Source: Dyadobacter luticola (GTDB lineage Bacteria; Bacteroidota; Bacteroidia; Cytophagales; Spirosomataceae). Taken from it: 64,000 nt of DNA. The translations under genes were made by a program, and so were the position numbers. The stretch covers positions 124,001-188,000 of the forward strand of contig NZ_VCEJ01000004.1 of NCBI RefSeq assembly GCF_005860805.1, read 5' to 3'. Below the pieces are notes generated by a model that worked only from the letters and a program-made list of their open reading frames with translations, was not told where the DNA came from and did no database searches. Positions 1 through 8,765 of this stretch are shown one piece after another. How positions within the stretch are numbered: position 1 is the first letter of the stretch; every line of letters begins with the position of its first letter.

Positions 1-81
1 GAAAAACCTTCTGTAAGACGTCGTTTCGAAGTTTTGCGTGCAGTTTACAAGGAAAAAACTTACGGTCATCTAGAAGACTAG
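1..81 (+). CDS. rpsU: 30S ribosomal protein S21, C-terminal end (partial)
   Basis: The first 81 bases read in frame as the last 26 residues of a small, very basic protein followed by TAG. The arginine triplet and the ending TYGHLED match the C-terminus of Bacteroidota S21, a small-subunit ribosomal protein. The 5' part lies outside the window. A strong intrinsic terminator follows about 50 bp downstream, so this looks like the end of its transcript. Identification rests on the short tail only. Confidence 0.85.
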   Translation, partial: EKPSVRRRFEVLRAVYKEKTYGHLED

Positions 82-132
82 TTCTTAGGAGTGGTTTTCT
101 GAATATTCTGCAGGATCATTGTATCCATATTG

Positions 133-167
133 AAAAAGAGCTGTCTTGTACCGGACAGCTCTTTTTT
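133..167 (+). terminator. Rho-independent terminator after rpsU
   Basis: An 8-bp stem (GAGCTGTC at 138-145 with GACAGCTC at 154-161) is flanked by five A on the left and six T on the right. It sits between rpsU and the recombinase gene. It argues against any recombinase start upstream of 181. Confidence 0.85.
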
Positions 168-180
168 GTATGTTTCAGGC

Positions 181-1053
181 ATGATCGCCAAGTTCCTGGA
201 ATTTTTAAAGTTTGAGAAAAGGGCCAGCGTCCACACTGTCAAATCCTACGAGACAGACCTGGACCAGTTTCAGAAATACCTGCAATTCCAATATGAATGT
301 ACAGCCCCTGAGAAAGCGACGTCTGTCATGCTGCGGTCGTGGGTGGTAAGCTTGATGGAAGAAGGCTTAAATCCATCTTCTGTTAATCGTAAAATCGCCT
401 CGCTTCGTGCATTCTACGGTTTTTTAAGACGAAAAAACCTGATCGAAAAAGACCCCACCAAAATTCTTTCTGCATTAAAAACCCGGAAAAAGCTGCCTGC
501 TTTTGTGGAGGAAAAATCCATGGAGCTGCTCTTTGACGGCAGTCTTTTTACCGAAGATTTCCAGGGGATCCGCGATAAAGTGATCCTCGAAATGCTTTAC
601 GGCACGGGCATCCGCCTCGCTGAGTTAATTGATCTGGACATTTCAAATGTTGACCTTATCGGAAGAACAATCCGCGTTTTTGGAAAAAGAGCGAAGGAGC
701 GGATCGTGCCCATATCTTCGTCGCTGGTGACATTGCTGCGCGCGTATCTGGAACAAAGATCGCCGGAAGAAGATACGAAAAGCCTGATTATCACCGATTC
801 CGGGAAGGCGGCATACCCTGTGTTTGTTCAGCGGGTGGTTAAAAAATACCTTTCGGCTGTGACGACACTTTCCCAAAAGAGCCCGCACGTGCTCCGGCAC
901 ACTTATGCTACACATTTACTAAACCGGGGCGCAGACCTCAATGCTATCAAGGAACTGCTCGGGCATGCCAATCTTGCAGCCACCCAGATTTACACGCACA
1001 ACTCGATTGAAAAGCTTAAAAAAACGCATCAGCAGGCGCATCCAAAGGCCTGA
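181..1053 (+). CDS. Tyrosine recombinase of the XerC/XerD family
   Basis: A 290-residue site-specific recombinase of the family that resolves chromosome dimers at dif. The N-terminal SAM-like core-binding domain covers about residues 1-90 and the catalytic domain about 105-285. All catalytic residues are visible: R145, K172, H236, R239 (HxxR), H262 and Y271. Their spacing is almost that of E. coli XerD. The start at 181 is chosen because an in-frame start at 130 would run through the rpsU terminator. The position directly after rpsU is common in Bacteroidota. Whether this copy acts as XerC, as XerD or as the single Xer protein of the cell cannot be told from this window. Confidence 0.9.
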   Translation: MIAKFLEFLKFEKRASVHTVKSYETDLDQFQKYLQFQYECTAPEKATSVMLRSWVVSLMEEGLNPSSVNRKIASLRAFYGFLRRKNLIEKDPTKILSALKTRKKLPAFVEEKSMELLFDGSLFTEDFQGIRDKVILEMLYGTGIRLAELIDLDISNVDLIGRTIRVFGKRAKERIVPISSSLVTLLRAYLEQRSPEEDTKSLIITDSGKAAYPVFVQRVVKKYLSAVTTLSQKSPHVLRHTYATHLLNRGADLNAIKELLGHANLAATQIYTHNSIEKLKKTHQQAHPKA

Positions 1054-1070
1054 AAGCCATTTTTAAAGAG

Positions 1071-1078
1071 TATATTTG
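1071..1078 (+). promoter_or_regulatory. Candidate -7 box for ppc
   Basis: TATATTTG matches the Bacteroidota -7 consensus TAnnTTTG and lies 31 bp before the ppc start codon. No TTG is seen at the expected 17-23 bp upstream, so this is only half a promoter. Confidence 0.35.
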
Positions 1079-1108
1079 AAATCCCAAAGATAATTTCGTC
1101 ACTCCATT

Positions 1109-3694
1109 ATGAATAATAGTTTCCAGGACGCAGTTGTAACGAAGTACAATATTTTTAATAGCCTTTTTTTGAGTTTGCCCTATCGTGGCGTATTTCAGAC
1201 GGGCTCGTTACTTCCTATACTTACCCAGCAAAGTGAGATCGGGTTCCAGGAAGGGAAGTCTCCGAAGGAGATTATGGAACATTTTTTTTCCGAATTGCTG
1301 GAAACTGCCTCACCCAAAGAGCGCACCGATTTACTTTTTCAATTTATCCAATACATTGAAAGACAGGTTGTTTTATTTGATTCCGTAGAAGACGCGGCTT
1401 TTGATCAGACCCACGATCTCAGCGGAAAAGGTTCTGTTACTTACCTGACCGAAAGGCTGGACAGTGATGACCTGAAAAAGAAACTCCTCACCAAGCTGGA
1501 AGATTACAGCGTCCGGATCGTGTTGACGGCGCATCCTACCCAGTTTTATTCCGGAAAGGTTTTAGGAATTATCAATGATTTGGAGGACGCGATCAGGATA
1601 AACGATTTTACGGAAGTCAATCAACTGCTGCTTCAACTCGGTAAAACAGCATTTATTAACCACGAAAAACCGACGCCTTTTGACGAGGCGGTGAGTTTGT
1701 GCTGGTTCCTCGAAAATGTATACTACGACGCCATCCCGGCGATCATGGAAAAACTGATCAACGGGCTGGGAATGAGCGTGCATAACTGGCCTTATCCGAA
1801 TGTTTTCAGGCTGGGTTTCTGGCCTGGCGGCGACCGCGATGGTAACCCGTTTGTGAACCCGGAAATTACCTTGAAGGTAGCGGACAGGCTGCGCGAAACG
1901 GTTTTGAGAGGTTATTACCGCGATATCCGCACATTGAAACGCAGGTTGACCTTCAAAGGGGTAGATGAGGCGATTTCGCTGGCGGAGAAAAAGATGAACA
2001 GCACCATTTTCGGGCCTTTTGAACAAGGTTATGAAAGTGCGCAGGAGCTGATAGAGGAATTACTCAATGCGCGGGAAGTACTGGTAACCAAGCACCAAGG
2101 CTTGTTTGTAGAGCTGCTGGACAATTTTATCCTGAAACTCAATCTGTTCGGGTTCTTTTTTGCGAGCTTGGACGTGCGCCAGGATAGCCGTAAGCATGCG
2201 AAAGCCTGGGAAGATATTCTCAAAAGGCTGGAAAAGAAGATCCCACTCCTGAAATATAGTGATTACGAAGGCTGGGACGAGGCGAAGAAAATCGAGCTGC
2301 TGCTTTCACTCAACATTCCGCTCCGTGACGAAGATTATGAAGACGAGCTGACCAAAGATATTCTCGGCTCGATCCGGGCAATCAAAACCATTCAGGAAAA
2401 AAATGGCGAAAAAGGCGCTCACCGATATGTGATCAGCAATAATACTTCTGCGCTGAATGTGATGCAGGTGCTGGCGCTGGCCAAAAACCTGATCGCTGAC
2501 GAAAATGGCAAGCTGGCCGTGGATGTGGTGCCGCTTTTTGAAACGGTGGACGATCTCGCGAATGCGCCGGAGATCATGCGTACATTATATAACAACGAAT
2601 TTTACCGGTCACACCTGGCAAACCGCGAAAACCACCAGACGATTATGGTGGGCTTTTCAGATGGTACCAAAGACGGTGGTTACCTGCGGGCAAACTGGTC
2701 TATTTACAGAGCAAAGGAAGAGCTGACGAAAGTTTCGAGGGAGTTTGGCATCAAAGTCACATTCTTCGATGGCCGTGGCGGACCTCCGGCTCGTGGCGGT
2801 GGCAATAACCACAGTTTTTACTCATCGCTGGGAAGTGATATAGAGGATAAAGAAATTCAGTTAACTGTTCAGGGACAGACGATTAGTTCTAATTACGGAA
2901 CAGTTACCACGGCAATGTATAACCTGGAAAGATTGTTCTCGGCAGGTCTGGAAAATCATTTGTTCCGCGGAAACCGTGCAGAAGATGAGCTGACAGAAGA
3001 CGATAAAGTTTTGATTGAGGAAATGGCGGAGGCGGCTTACAACTCCTACCTCGACCTCAAAAATCACCCGAAATTTGTCCAGTATCTCGATAAAAAAACG
3101 CCGCTGCGTTTTTATGGACAAACCAACATTGGCAGCCGCCCGACAAAGCGCGGGAATGATGATGAGGGATTGAAATTTGAAGATCTCCGGGCGATACCTT
3201 TTGTCGGTTCGTGGGCGCAGATGAAGCAGAATGTTCCCGGATTTTACGGTTTTGGGACGGCGATTAAGCAGATTGGCGAAAACGGTAAGATTGACGCAAT
3301 CAAGGAGTTATACAAACGCTCGCTGTTTTTCCGCACATTGATCGAAAACTCCATGCAATCATTGACGAAGGCATTTTTCCCGGCGACAAAATACCTGCGT
3401 GATGATGAGGATTACAAAGAGTTTTGGGACAAAATGTATGACGAGTTCTTACTGACCCGTGATCTTTTGCTCGATGTTGCAGGGCAAAAAGAGCTGCTGG
3501 AAAGTAACAATGTTACCAAGGTTTCGATCAAAACACGGGAGCGGATCGTGTTGCCGCTTATTACGATCCAGCAATATGCGCTGCAAATGCTGGCGATGGA
3601 CCCGAAAGAGCTTCCGGTAGATGTGGAAACATACAACCAGCTGATCATCAGGGCTATGTTTGGTATTATTAATGCAGCGAGGAACTCGGCTTAG
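1109..3694 (+). CDS. ppc: Phosphoenolpyruvate carboxylase
   Basis: Cytoplasmic enzyme that carboxylates PEP with bicarbonate to give oxaloacetate, refilling the TCA cycle. It is 861 residues, close to the usual 880-930 of bacterial PEPC. The signature LTAHPTQ, with the catalytic histidine at 142, is near the N-terminal third. The GGDRDGNPF motif is near residue 245. VGFSDGTKDGG and the mobile glycine-rich GRGGPPARGGG loop lie around residues 510-560. The gene stands alone between the recombinase and a terminator. A -7 promoter box lies 31 bp upstream. Confidence 0.97.
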   Translation: MNNSFQDAVVTKYNIFNSLFLSLPYRGVFQTGSLLPILTQQSEIGFQEGKSPKEIMEHFFSELLETASPKERTDLLFQFIQYIERQVVLFDSVEDAAFDQTHDLSGKGSVTYLTERLDSDDLKKKLLTKLEDYSVRIVLTAHPTQFYSGKVLGIINDLEDAIRINDFTEVNQLLLQLGKTAFINHEKPTPFDEAVSLCWFLENVYYDAIPAIMEKLINGLGMSVHNWPYPNVFRLGFWPGGDRDGNPFVNPEITLKVADRLRETVLRGYYRDIRTLKRRLTFKGVDEAISLAEKKMNSTIFGPFEQGYESAQELIEELLNAREVLVTKHQGLFVELLDNFILKLNLFGFFFASLDVRQDSRKHAKAWEDILKRLEKKIPLLKYSDYEGWDEAKKIELLLSLNIPLRDEDYEDELTKDILGSIRAIKTIQEKNGEKGAHRYVISNNTSALNVMQVLALAKNLIADENGKLAVDVVPLFETVDDLANAPEIMRTLYNNEFYRSHLANRENHQTIMVGFSDGTKDGGYLRANWSIYRAKEELTKVSREFGIKVTFFDGRGGPPARGGGNNHSFYSSLGSDIEDKEIQLTVQGQTISSNYGTVTTAMYNLERLFSAGLENHLFRGNRAEDELTEDDKVLIEEMAEAAYNSYLDLKNHPKFVQYLDKKTPLRFYGQTNIGSRPTKRGNDDEGLKFEDLRAIPFVGSWAQMKQNVPGFYGFGTAIKQIGENGKIDAIKELYKRSLFFRTLIENSMQSLTKAFFPATKYLRDDEDYKEFWDKMYDEFLLTRDLLLDVAGQKELLESNNVTKVSIKTRERIVLPLITIQQYALQMLAMDPKELPVDVETYNQLIIRAMFGIINAARNSA

Positions 3695-3718
3695 TACTGT
3701 AGATAAGGTTATTTTCAG

Positions 3719-3749
3719 GGCACCGGTGTTTATCGCCGGTGCCTTTTTT
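3719..3749 (+). terminator. Rho-independent terminator after ppc
   Basis: Stem GGCACCGG (3719-3726) pairs with CCGGTGCC (3736-3743), followed by six T. It ends one base before the stop codon of the convergent flippase gene. Confidence 0.85.
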
Positions 3750-3750
3750 G

Positions 3751-5205
3751 TTAGCCAATACTATTTTTTCTCAACAGCTCAGGGCGAAATCTTTTCATCA
3801 ACAAACCATAAGAAACGACGCCCAGCATCAAGGAAAGTACCAACTCGGTGACGGACGAAAAGTAACCTTGTGAGGCGAAGCGAAAAAGCAAAATTACCGC
3901 GAACATTAAGACGCTGAAAATGCCGTTTTTCAGCATAATTTGAAACAGCATTACATTGGTGACCGAAATCAGCTTGCGCACAAAATAATTGTAAATAAAC
4001 AGACTGATAAAACTCGTGATCACAATGCTGACCGCAATGCCGGTTAACCCAAAATAAAGTCCTGCCAGAATGCCGATTATGGTCGTGACGCGCGCTAGAA
4101 TGGTGGCTTTCAGGAAAGTGCGGGTACGGGCAGTGGCCTGGTAAATGGCACCGGGAAACATGCAGATTTCGAAAAGGGAGGCGATGCCCAATATCCGAAG
4201 CACATTGACCGCGGGCAGCCATTTTTCGCCCATCACCACCGGCACCGCCAGATCGCAGACGGAAGCGAAACCGAAAATGGCCGGATAACCGATCAGCGTA
4301 GCCAGTGAGACAACTTTCAAATAGTAGTCAGCCATCGCGTCGCGGTCGGTATTGACTTTTGCGAGGGCTGCAAAAGCCACCTGCGAAATCCGGCCCTTAA
4401 TGTTGGCGATAGGCCAGGTGTAAAGGCCGTACGCCAGGCTGTAAATCCCGAGGATGCCGGTACCCATAAATTTCCCGATCAGAATGTCGTCCACACGTCG
4501 GCCAAATAGCGAAATAAATTGTGAAAAGGACTGGGGGATGCCGAAGTGCAGCAGCTCACGGATTTCTTTTTTACCAAAAACAAAATGGAATTTCGGCCAT
4601 GCGAGGAAGCAGAAAGATAGTGTTCTTAAAATCTGCAACAAAAGCAGCCGGACCACCAGCGCAATCCAGCCATAACCTTCATAAGCCAGATAGAGTGAAA
4701 TTCCGCCGGCAATGATGATGGTGAAAAACGTGGTTGACGCGATGCGCTCGAAGGCCAGCCGTCTTTGCAGCTCGGCCAGTGGAAATGTTTCAAGGAATTG
4801 AAAAGGAATCGAAAGACTTAGTACCAGAAATATTTTTTGCAGATCGGGCTTGCCGTAAAATGCGGACAAAAAGGGCGATAAACCGCCGATGACTAGTATC
4901 ATAAGAATAGCAAGAACGCCTCCGACGATAAAAACTGCCGTGTAAAATTGATCCGATATCGATGATCGCTGCGTCAATGCTGCGGTGCCTCCGAGCGACC
5001 CGAATGATTCGATCACGACTACCACCGCGAGGGCCGCGGCCAGCATGCCAAAGTCAGTCGGGTCGAGTAAGCGGCTCAGCACCAATGTGATACCAATGTT
5101 GCAAAACTGCCCGGCGAAGGAGAGGACCAAATTCCACCGGATACCGGACAGTATCGAATTTTCGAGATTACCAACCTGACTATCCGGTACGCCGCTTGTT
5201 TTCAA
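3751..5205 (-). CDS. Oligosaccharide flippase (Wzx-like, MOP superfamily)
   Basis: Membrane protein of 484 residues with roughly 12-14 hydrophobic helices spread over its whole length. The layout is that of the polysaccharide-transporter branch of the MOP superfamily, which moves lipid-linked sugar units across the inner membrane. The N-terminal part contains the characteristic GIRWNLVLSFAGQF-like first helix and a VLSRLLDPTDFGMLA stretch typical of the family. It is the last gene of a minus-strand run with an RmlC-like cupin (7 bp upstream) and a GT2 glycosyltransferase, so a role in surface polysaccharide export is likely. The substrate is unknown. A second flippase of the same superfamily lies at 34456-35961. 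Confidence 0.87.
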   Translation of the reverse strand: MKTSGVPDSQVGNLENSILSGIRWNLVLSFAGQFCNIGITLVLSRLLDPTDFGMLAAALAVVVVIESFGSLGGTAALTQRSSISDQFYTAVFIVGGVLAILMILVIGGLSPFLSAFYGKPDLQKIFLVLSLSIPFQFLETFPLAELQRRLAFERIASTTFFTIIIAGGISLYLAYEGYGWIALVVRLLLLQILRTLSFCFLAWPKFHFVFGKKEIRELLHFGIPQSFSQFISLFGRRVDDILIGKFMGTGILGIYSLAYGLYTWPIANIKGRISQVAFAALAKVNTDRDAMADYYLKVVSLATLIGYPAIFGFASVCDLAVPVVMGEKWLPAVNVLRILGIASLFEICMFPGAIYQATARTRTFLKATILARVTTIIGILAGLYFGLTGIAVSIVITSFISLFIYNYFVRKLISVTNVMLFQIMLKNGIFSVLMFAVILLFRFASQGYFSSVTELVLSLMLGVVSYGLLMKRFRPELLRKNSIG

Positions 5206-5211
5206 TGTATG

Positions 5212-5745
5212 TTATTGGAATGTATAGGGGATTTCCGGCGAATCTGAAGGTAGCCGCCAATGATCCGGATCGTCGTACTGATAGGCTTTATCCACGATAT
5301 TTAATAACGCGCCTGGCTCACTCGTATAGTTTTGGATGCCGTGCCAGATTTTCGGCGGAATGACGATCAGCATGGGTCTTAACGCACCACATCTGAATTC
5401 ATTTATTTTCCCATAAGTTGGTGATCCTTCTCGGCCGTCATACAGAACAACTTTGATTGAACCCGAAGTAACAAATATTTTGTCGGTCGTAACTTCATGC
5501 GCATGCCAGGCCGAAATTCCGTTTGGGTTGAGCGATACCTGAAAAATCTGGTCTACCGACAGATCGTCCAATGCCCAGTCCATTCTGTAAATCTCGGTAA
5601 GATGACCATTATTTTTGATTACATTTTTTACTTCCTTCACCTGAACACCGTCAATAAGCGCCATGTTGATGGGGCTCCACTCGGCGGTAATACTTTTAGG
5701 GTCTTTAATGGCACCGCTGACCGTCCATTTTGATGTTTGCAACAT
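5212..5745 (-). CDS. RmlC-like cupin, dTDP-4-dehydrorhamnose 3,5-epimerase-related
   Basis: A 177-residue protein with a single RmlC-type jelly roll. The core motif around residues 76-103 carries H81 and H83, and a second histidine lies in PPKIWHG (H135), as in the sugar 3,5-epimerase family. Overall length matches RmlC (about 180). It differs enough from canonical RmlC that the exact nucleotide-sugar cannot be stated. None of rmlA, rmlB or rmlD is adjacent. It lies between a GT2 gene (22 bp upstream) and a flippase gene (7 bp downstream) on the same strand, so it probably makes or modifies a sugar for the same glycan. Confidence 0.75.
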   Translation of the reverse strand: MLQTSKWTVSGAIKDPKSITAEWSPINMALIDGVQVKEVKNVIKNNGHLTEIYRMDWALDDLSVDQIFQVSLNPNGISAWHAHEVTTDKIFVTSGSIKVVLYDGREGSPTYGKINEFRCGALRPMLIVIPPKIWHGIQNYTSEPGALLNIVDKAYQYDDPDHWRLPSDSPEIPYTFQ

Positions 5746-5767
5746 AACGGTATAAAATATAAAGGAA

Positions 5768-6682
5768 TTACTGGGGATTTAACCCTCTTGTTTTGCGATA
5801 GTTCCGAATAAGTCCTCCCTTACCATATCGCATTTTTGAACTAAATTCTATGGTATTCAGACCCAATTTAATGAACACTTCTTTGATTCTTTTTGTAAAA
5901 AAGCGCCAGTAATATGTTTTTTCGTCGAAGTACAGGGTTTCAAAGCATCTGTAAAGGTTCTTGGAAATCATCTGCTCCCTGAAATGCGGGTTCGTTCTTA
6001 ATTGTTCAGAATAAAATGGGGCTTTATCAACGATTCGGTCTTTATAGGCATCTTTTCGGGAAACGGAAGGCAATGCAATGACCGTGAAGTGTTTCGTAGG
6101 TAATATTCTGCAACCCGATTCGTACGCACGTTTCAGCCAATTGTGAGAAGGAGCAGTATACAAATCCTTTGCCGCTCCCCAAAACCCTACCTTTTCGACC
6201 AGCTCTTTTTTGTGTAGCCAGTTAGAGGCAGAAACAAAGACCCGTGAAGGATGATAACCATGCTTTTCAGAGACCACCCCGCTCAGGAAAAATGCGTGTT
6301 TTGCTTCACCATGATCTATAAACCCACCTGCGAGGGCGATATCGGCGCCTGATGAGATTAGAAATTGTAGGGAAAATTCGAGGTGGTCGGGAAACCAGAA
6401 GTCATCGTGGTTCAGGAAAGCTATATAATCTCCCTTTGCCCTTCTCATACCCTCGTTATTGGGCTCAGACTGTTCTCCAAAATTCTCTGGTAAATTGAAA
6501 AATGTGATCCTTGGATCATTGTATGCTGCTACCACCGCTTCGGTATCATCTGTACAGCAATCGCCAATCACGAGCAATTCCCAATTGGTATAAGTTTGGT
6601 CCAACACCGACTGAATGGAATAAGGGAGAATGTTGCTTCGATTGTAGGTTGCGGTAATAACCGAAATGAGTGGCTGAGGCAT
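5768..6682 (-). CDS. Family 2 glycosyltransferase
   Basis: A 304-residue GT-A fold enzyme. The nucleotide-binding start VITATYNRSN lies at the N-terminus. The D-rich metal/nucleotide site NHDDFW is near residue 90. Such enzymes move a sugar from a nucleotide donor to a growing glycan on the cytoplasmic face of the membrane. I chose the start at 6682 because conserved sequence begins only a few residues later; an in-frame ATG also exists at 6700. It is the first gene of the three-gene cluster with the RmlC-like cupin and the flippase. Donor and acceptor are unknown. Confidence 0.85.
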   Translation of the reverse strand: MPQPLISVITATYNRSNILPYSIQSVLDQTYTNWELLVIGDCCTDDTEAVVAAYNDPRITFFNLPENFGEQSEPNNEGMRRAKGDYIAFLNHDDFWFPDHLEFSLQFLISSGADIALAGGFIDHGEAKHAFFLSGVVSEKHGYHPSRVFVSASNWLHKKELVEKVGFWGAAKDLYTAPSHNWLKRAYESGCRILPTKHFTVIALPSVSRKDAYKDRIVDKAPFYSEQLRTNPHFREQMISKNLYRCFETLYFDEKTYYWRFFTKRIKEVFIKLGLNTIEFSSKMRYGKGGLIRNYRKTRGLNPQ

Positions 6683-6853
6683 GATACAAAAAGGTGCCAT
6701 TCAAAACATCTTACTGTACTAGAAGCGGCTTTCGTTGATTGTGGCGCCCGGACAAACGACGGAATGGAAGTTTTGATGCAATAATTAGTAGACGAATTGT
6801 TGGGCAGGCTTATACTAGGAATACTCATCATTGACCTTCAACGTACTCCCACA

Positions 6854-7288
6854 ATGACACATCATTCGGATCATCGTGCCTATTTCTTTAAGATTGACAC
6901 GACCATTAAGAAGATTCGTAACGCGCTGCAAAAGCAATTAACCGAAGCAGGGTTTGATCTGACCGTAGATCAATGGGTGCTCATAGATCATATTTTCCGA
7001 AAGCAGGGTATCAGCCAGAACGAGTTGGCCGAAATGACGTTCAAAGATCCGCCGACCGTTACCCGCATCATCGATTTATTAGAAAAAAAGGGCCTGGTAG
7101 AGCGTGGAGCAGCAGCAGGCGACCGCCGGAAGTTTAATTTATTTCTGACCAGTAGCGGAGAAACGACCTATAAACAGGCATTTCCGATCGTGGCAGACAT
7201 CCGCAGAAAAGGCTGGGGCAGCCTGAATGATTCGGACTACCAGCATTTTGTACGTATCATGGACTCTATTTATCAAAATTTTACCTGA
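6854..7288 (+). CDS. MarR family transcriptional regulator
   Basis: A 144-residue winged-helix protein. The helix-turn-helix part reads ISQNELAEMT...PTVTRIIDLLEKKGLVER, followed by the wing AAGDRRKFNLFLT with the conserved DxR. Length and layout are those of MarR dimers, which usually repress a nearby transporter or stress gene and release DNA on ligand binding. The start at 6854 gives a normal MarR N-terminus; an upstream in-frame start at 6797 adds 19 unconserved residues. The neighbour upstream is divergent and the SIMPL gene follows 205 bp downstream on the same strand. The target is unknown. Confidence 0.88.
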   Translation: MTHHSDHRAYFFKIDTTIKKIRNALQKQLTEAGFDLTVDQWVLIDHIFRKQGISQNELAEMTFKDPPTVTRIIDLLEKKGLVERGAAAGDRRKFNLFLTSSGETTYKQAFPIVADIRRKGWGSLNDSDYQHFVRIMDSIYQNFT

Positions 7289-7493
7289 TCAAATTTTCAG
7301 GAATCAGCATAGTAAGTGGAAGACAGGCAGCATTTTAGCGCTTTCTTCCACTTTTTTATTTTGATGAAATCAGGCTTGTTAACATTTGTTATACATTACC
7401 CATTTAAACCGTCCGGCCTATTTTTACATCTAAATTTCGTTGATCAGGCAGATCAGCGTTCCCATTTTGAAACATATAACATTCATTAATGCC

Positions 7494-8228
7494 ATGAAAA
7501 AGGTCTTTTTATTAGGTTTTGCACTTGCTGCCACTGCTTTGTCCACCGCCTTCGCCCAGGTGCAAACCGAGCAGCTGATACAGGTTCCGAAAATAGAAGT
7601 AGCGGGTTTTGCAGAAATGGAAGTTGCGCCCGACGAGATTTATTTTAGCATTTCGCTCCGGGAATATTATCAGGATGAAAAAAATCAGAAGGATAAAGTG
7701 ATTATCAGCAATCTTGAAAAACAGCTGATCAAAGCGATTGCGGATGCCGGTTTACCCAAAGATGCATTGTCGGTAAGTGGCTTGGGAGGTTATCAGAATT
7801 ATGTTGATAAAAAGAAAAAGCCCGCCACTTTCCTGGAAAGTAAACAATATGAGTTAAAGGTCAGCGGTGCCGACAAGCTGGATGTGATCATGTCCAAAAT
7901 CGACAGCCGCGGCGTACAATTTGCCAACATTGCCCGCGTGGACCACTCCAAAAGAGAGGAATTTAAAAAGCAGGTGAAGATCGACGCATTGAAAGCAGCC
8001 AAAGACAAAGCGGCATATCTGGTGGCGTCCCTGGATCAGAAGCTCGGTAAAGTTTTGGAAATAAAAGAGTTGGATGAAAACCTGTATTTCCCGCAGCCTG
8101 TTTTTGCCAAAGCGAATATGAGAACATTCTCGCAGGCCGAATCTGCTGATGCGGTAACAGAAAGCGATGTGCAATTTCAGAAAATCAAGATCAGCTACCG
8201 GATGCAGGCAGCTTTTGAGATTAAGTAA
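7494..8228 (+). CDS. SIMPL (DUF541) domain periplasmic protein
   Basis: A 244-residue secreted protein. A signal peptide (MKKVFLLGFALAA...AFAQ) is followed by a SIMPL/DUF541 domain (VAGFAEMEVAPDEIYFSIS near the start, then ALKAAKDKAAYLV and a C-terminal sheet). The family forms oligomeric shells in the envelope in some bacteria; its biochemical role here is unknown. The start at 7494 is chosen because it begins a proper signal peptide; an in-frame start at 7440 would place 18 extra residues before it. A terminator follows directly, so the gene ends its transcript. Confidence 0.85.
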   Translation: MKKVFLLGFALAATALSTAFAQVQTEQLIQVPKIEVAGFAEMEVAPDEIYFSISLREYYQDEKNQKDKVIISNLEKQLIKAIADAGLPKDALSVSGLGGYQNYVDKKKKPATFLESKQYELKVSGADKLDVIMSKIDSRGVQFANIARVDHSKREEFKKQVKIDALKAAKDKAAYLVASLDQKLGKVLEIKELDENLYFPQPVFAKANMRTFSQAESADAVTESDVQFQKIKISYRMQAAFEIK

Positions 8229-8242
8229 GTAAACTTCCAGGA

Positions 8243-8286
8243 TGATCCCGGCACAATTTTTTAAGGATTGGGCCGGGATCATTTTT
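8243..8286 (+). terminator. Rho-independent terminator after the SIMPL gene
   Basis: A perfect 10-bp stem (TGATCCCGGC at 8243-8252 with GCCGGGATCA at 8272-8281) is followed by five T. Confidence 0.85.
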
Positions 8287-8345
8287 CGTTTTATAAAGCG
8301 GAGGAGTTTCTATAACTTTCATATTCAACCAAGTAACTGGAAATC

Positions 8346-8675
8346 ATGGGCATCAATTCGAAACATTTGGCCACATTTATCCTGGGCGCAGCGGCCGGAG
8401 TGGCAGCGCATAAGTATCTTCAGACAGAAGAAGGTGAGAAGCTTTTGGAGGATTTGAAATCGAAAGCAAATAACTTCAAAGCCGACGCGGAAGGAGCAAT
8501 TGATAAGGCACCGGAATATTTTGATGAGCTCAAAACAAAAGGTGCCGACACATTAAAAAGCGCTTTCCCAGATGCTGAGGCATTTTTCAAAGATTTGTAC
8601 GAGAAATTTGTGGGGAGCAAAGGCGAAGCAGGAACAACCACTTCAACCGACCCAATACCCGAACCGATTTCATAA
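8346..8675 (+). CDS. YtxH-like small protein
   Basis: A 109-residue protein with a glycine/alanine-rich hydrophobic N-terminal helix (FILGAAAGVAAHKYL), then a charged helical region rich in K, D, E and A, and a short T/S/P tail. This is the YtxH pattern seen in many small general-stress envelope proteins. The hydrophobic helix suggests membrane anchoring. Its function is not known. The gene stands alone after a terminator and before a long inverted repeat. Confidence 0.72.
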   Translation: MGINSKHLATFILGAAAGVAAHKYLQTEEGEKLLEDLKSKANNFKADAEGAIDKAPEYFDELKTKGADTLKSAFPDAEAFFKDLYEKFVGSKGEAGTTTSTDPIPEPIS

Positions 8676-8679
8676 ACTT

Positions 8680-8760
8680 CCTTGTCATGCTGAGCGCAGT
8701 CGAAGCAAGTTCCGGGCTATGTCGCTCAAACTTGCTTCGACTGCGCTCAGCATGACAAGG
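8680..8760. repeat. Perfect 32-bp inverted repeat with 17-nt loop
   Basis: Positions 8680-8711 are the exact reverse complement of 8729-8760, separated by a 17-nt spacer. The arms contain the core TGCTGAGCGCAGTCGAAG. The element fills the gap between the convergent YtxH (+) and NudK (-) genes almost entirely. It lacks the U-tract of an ordinary terminator on either strand. It resembles the mobile REP/hairpin-type intergenic repeats found in many genomes. Confidence 0.9.
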
Positions 8761-8765
8761 GTAAG

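Noticed and set aside
181..1053. Recombinase as marker of an integrated mobile island
   Set aside because: Its residues and size are those of core XerC/D, it follows rpsU as in many Bacteroidota chromosomes, and no attachment repeats or phage genes follow.
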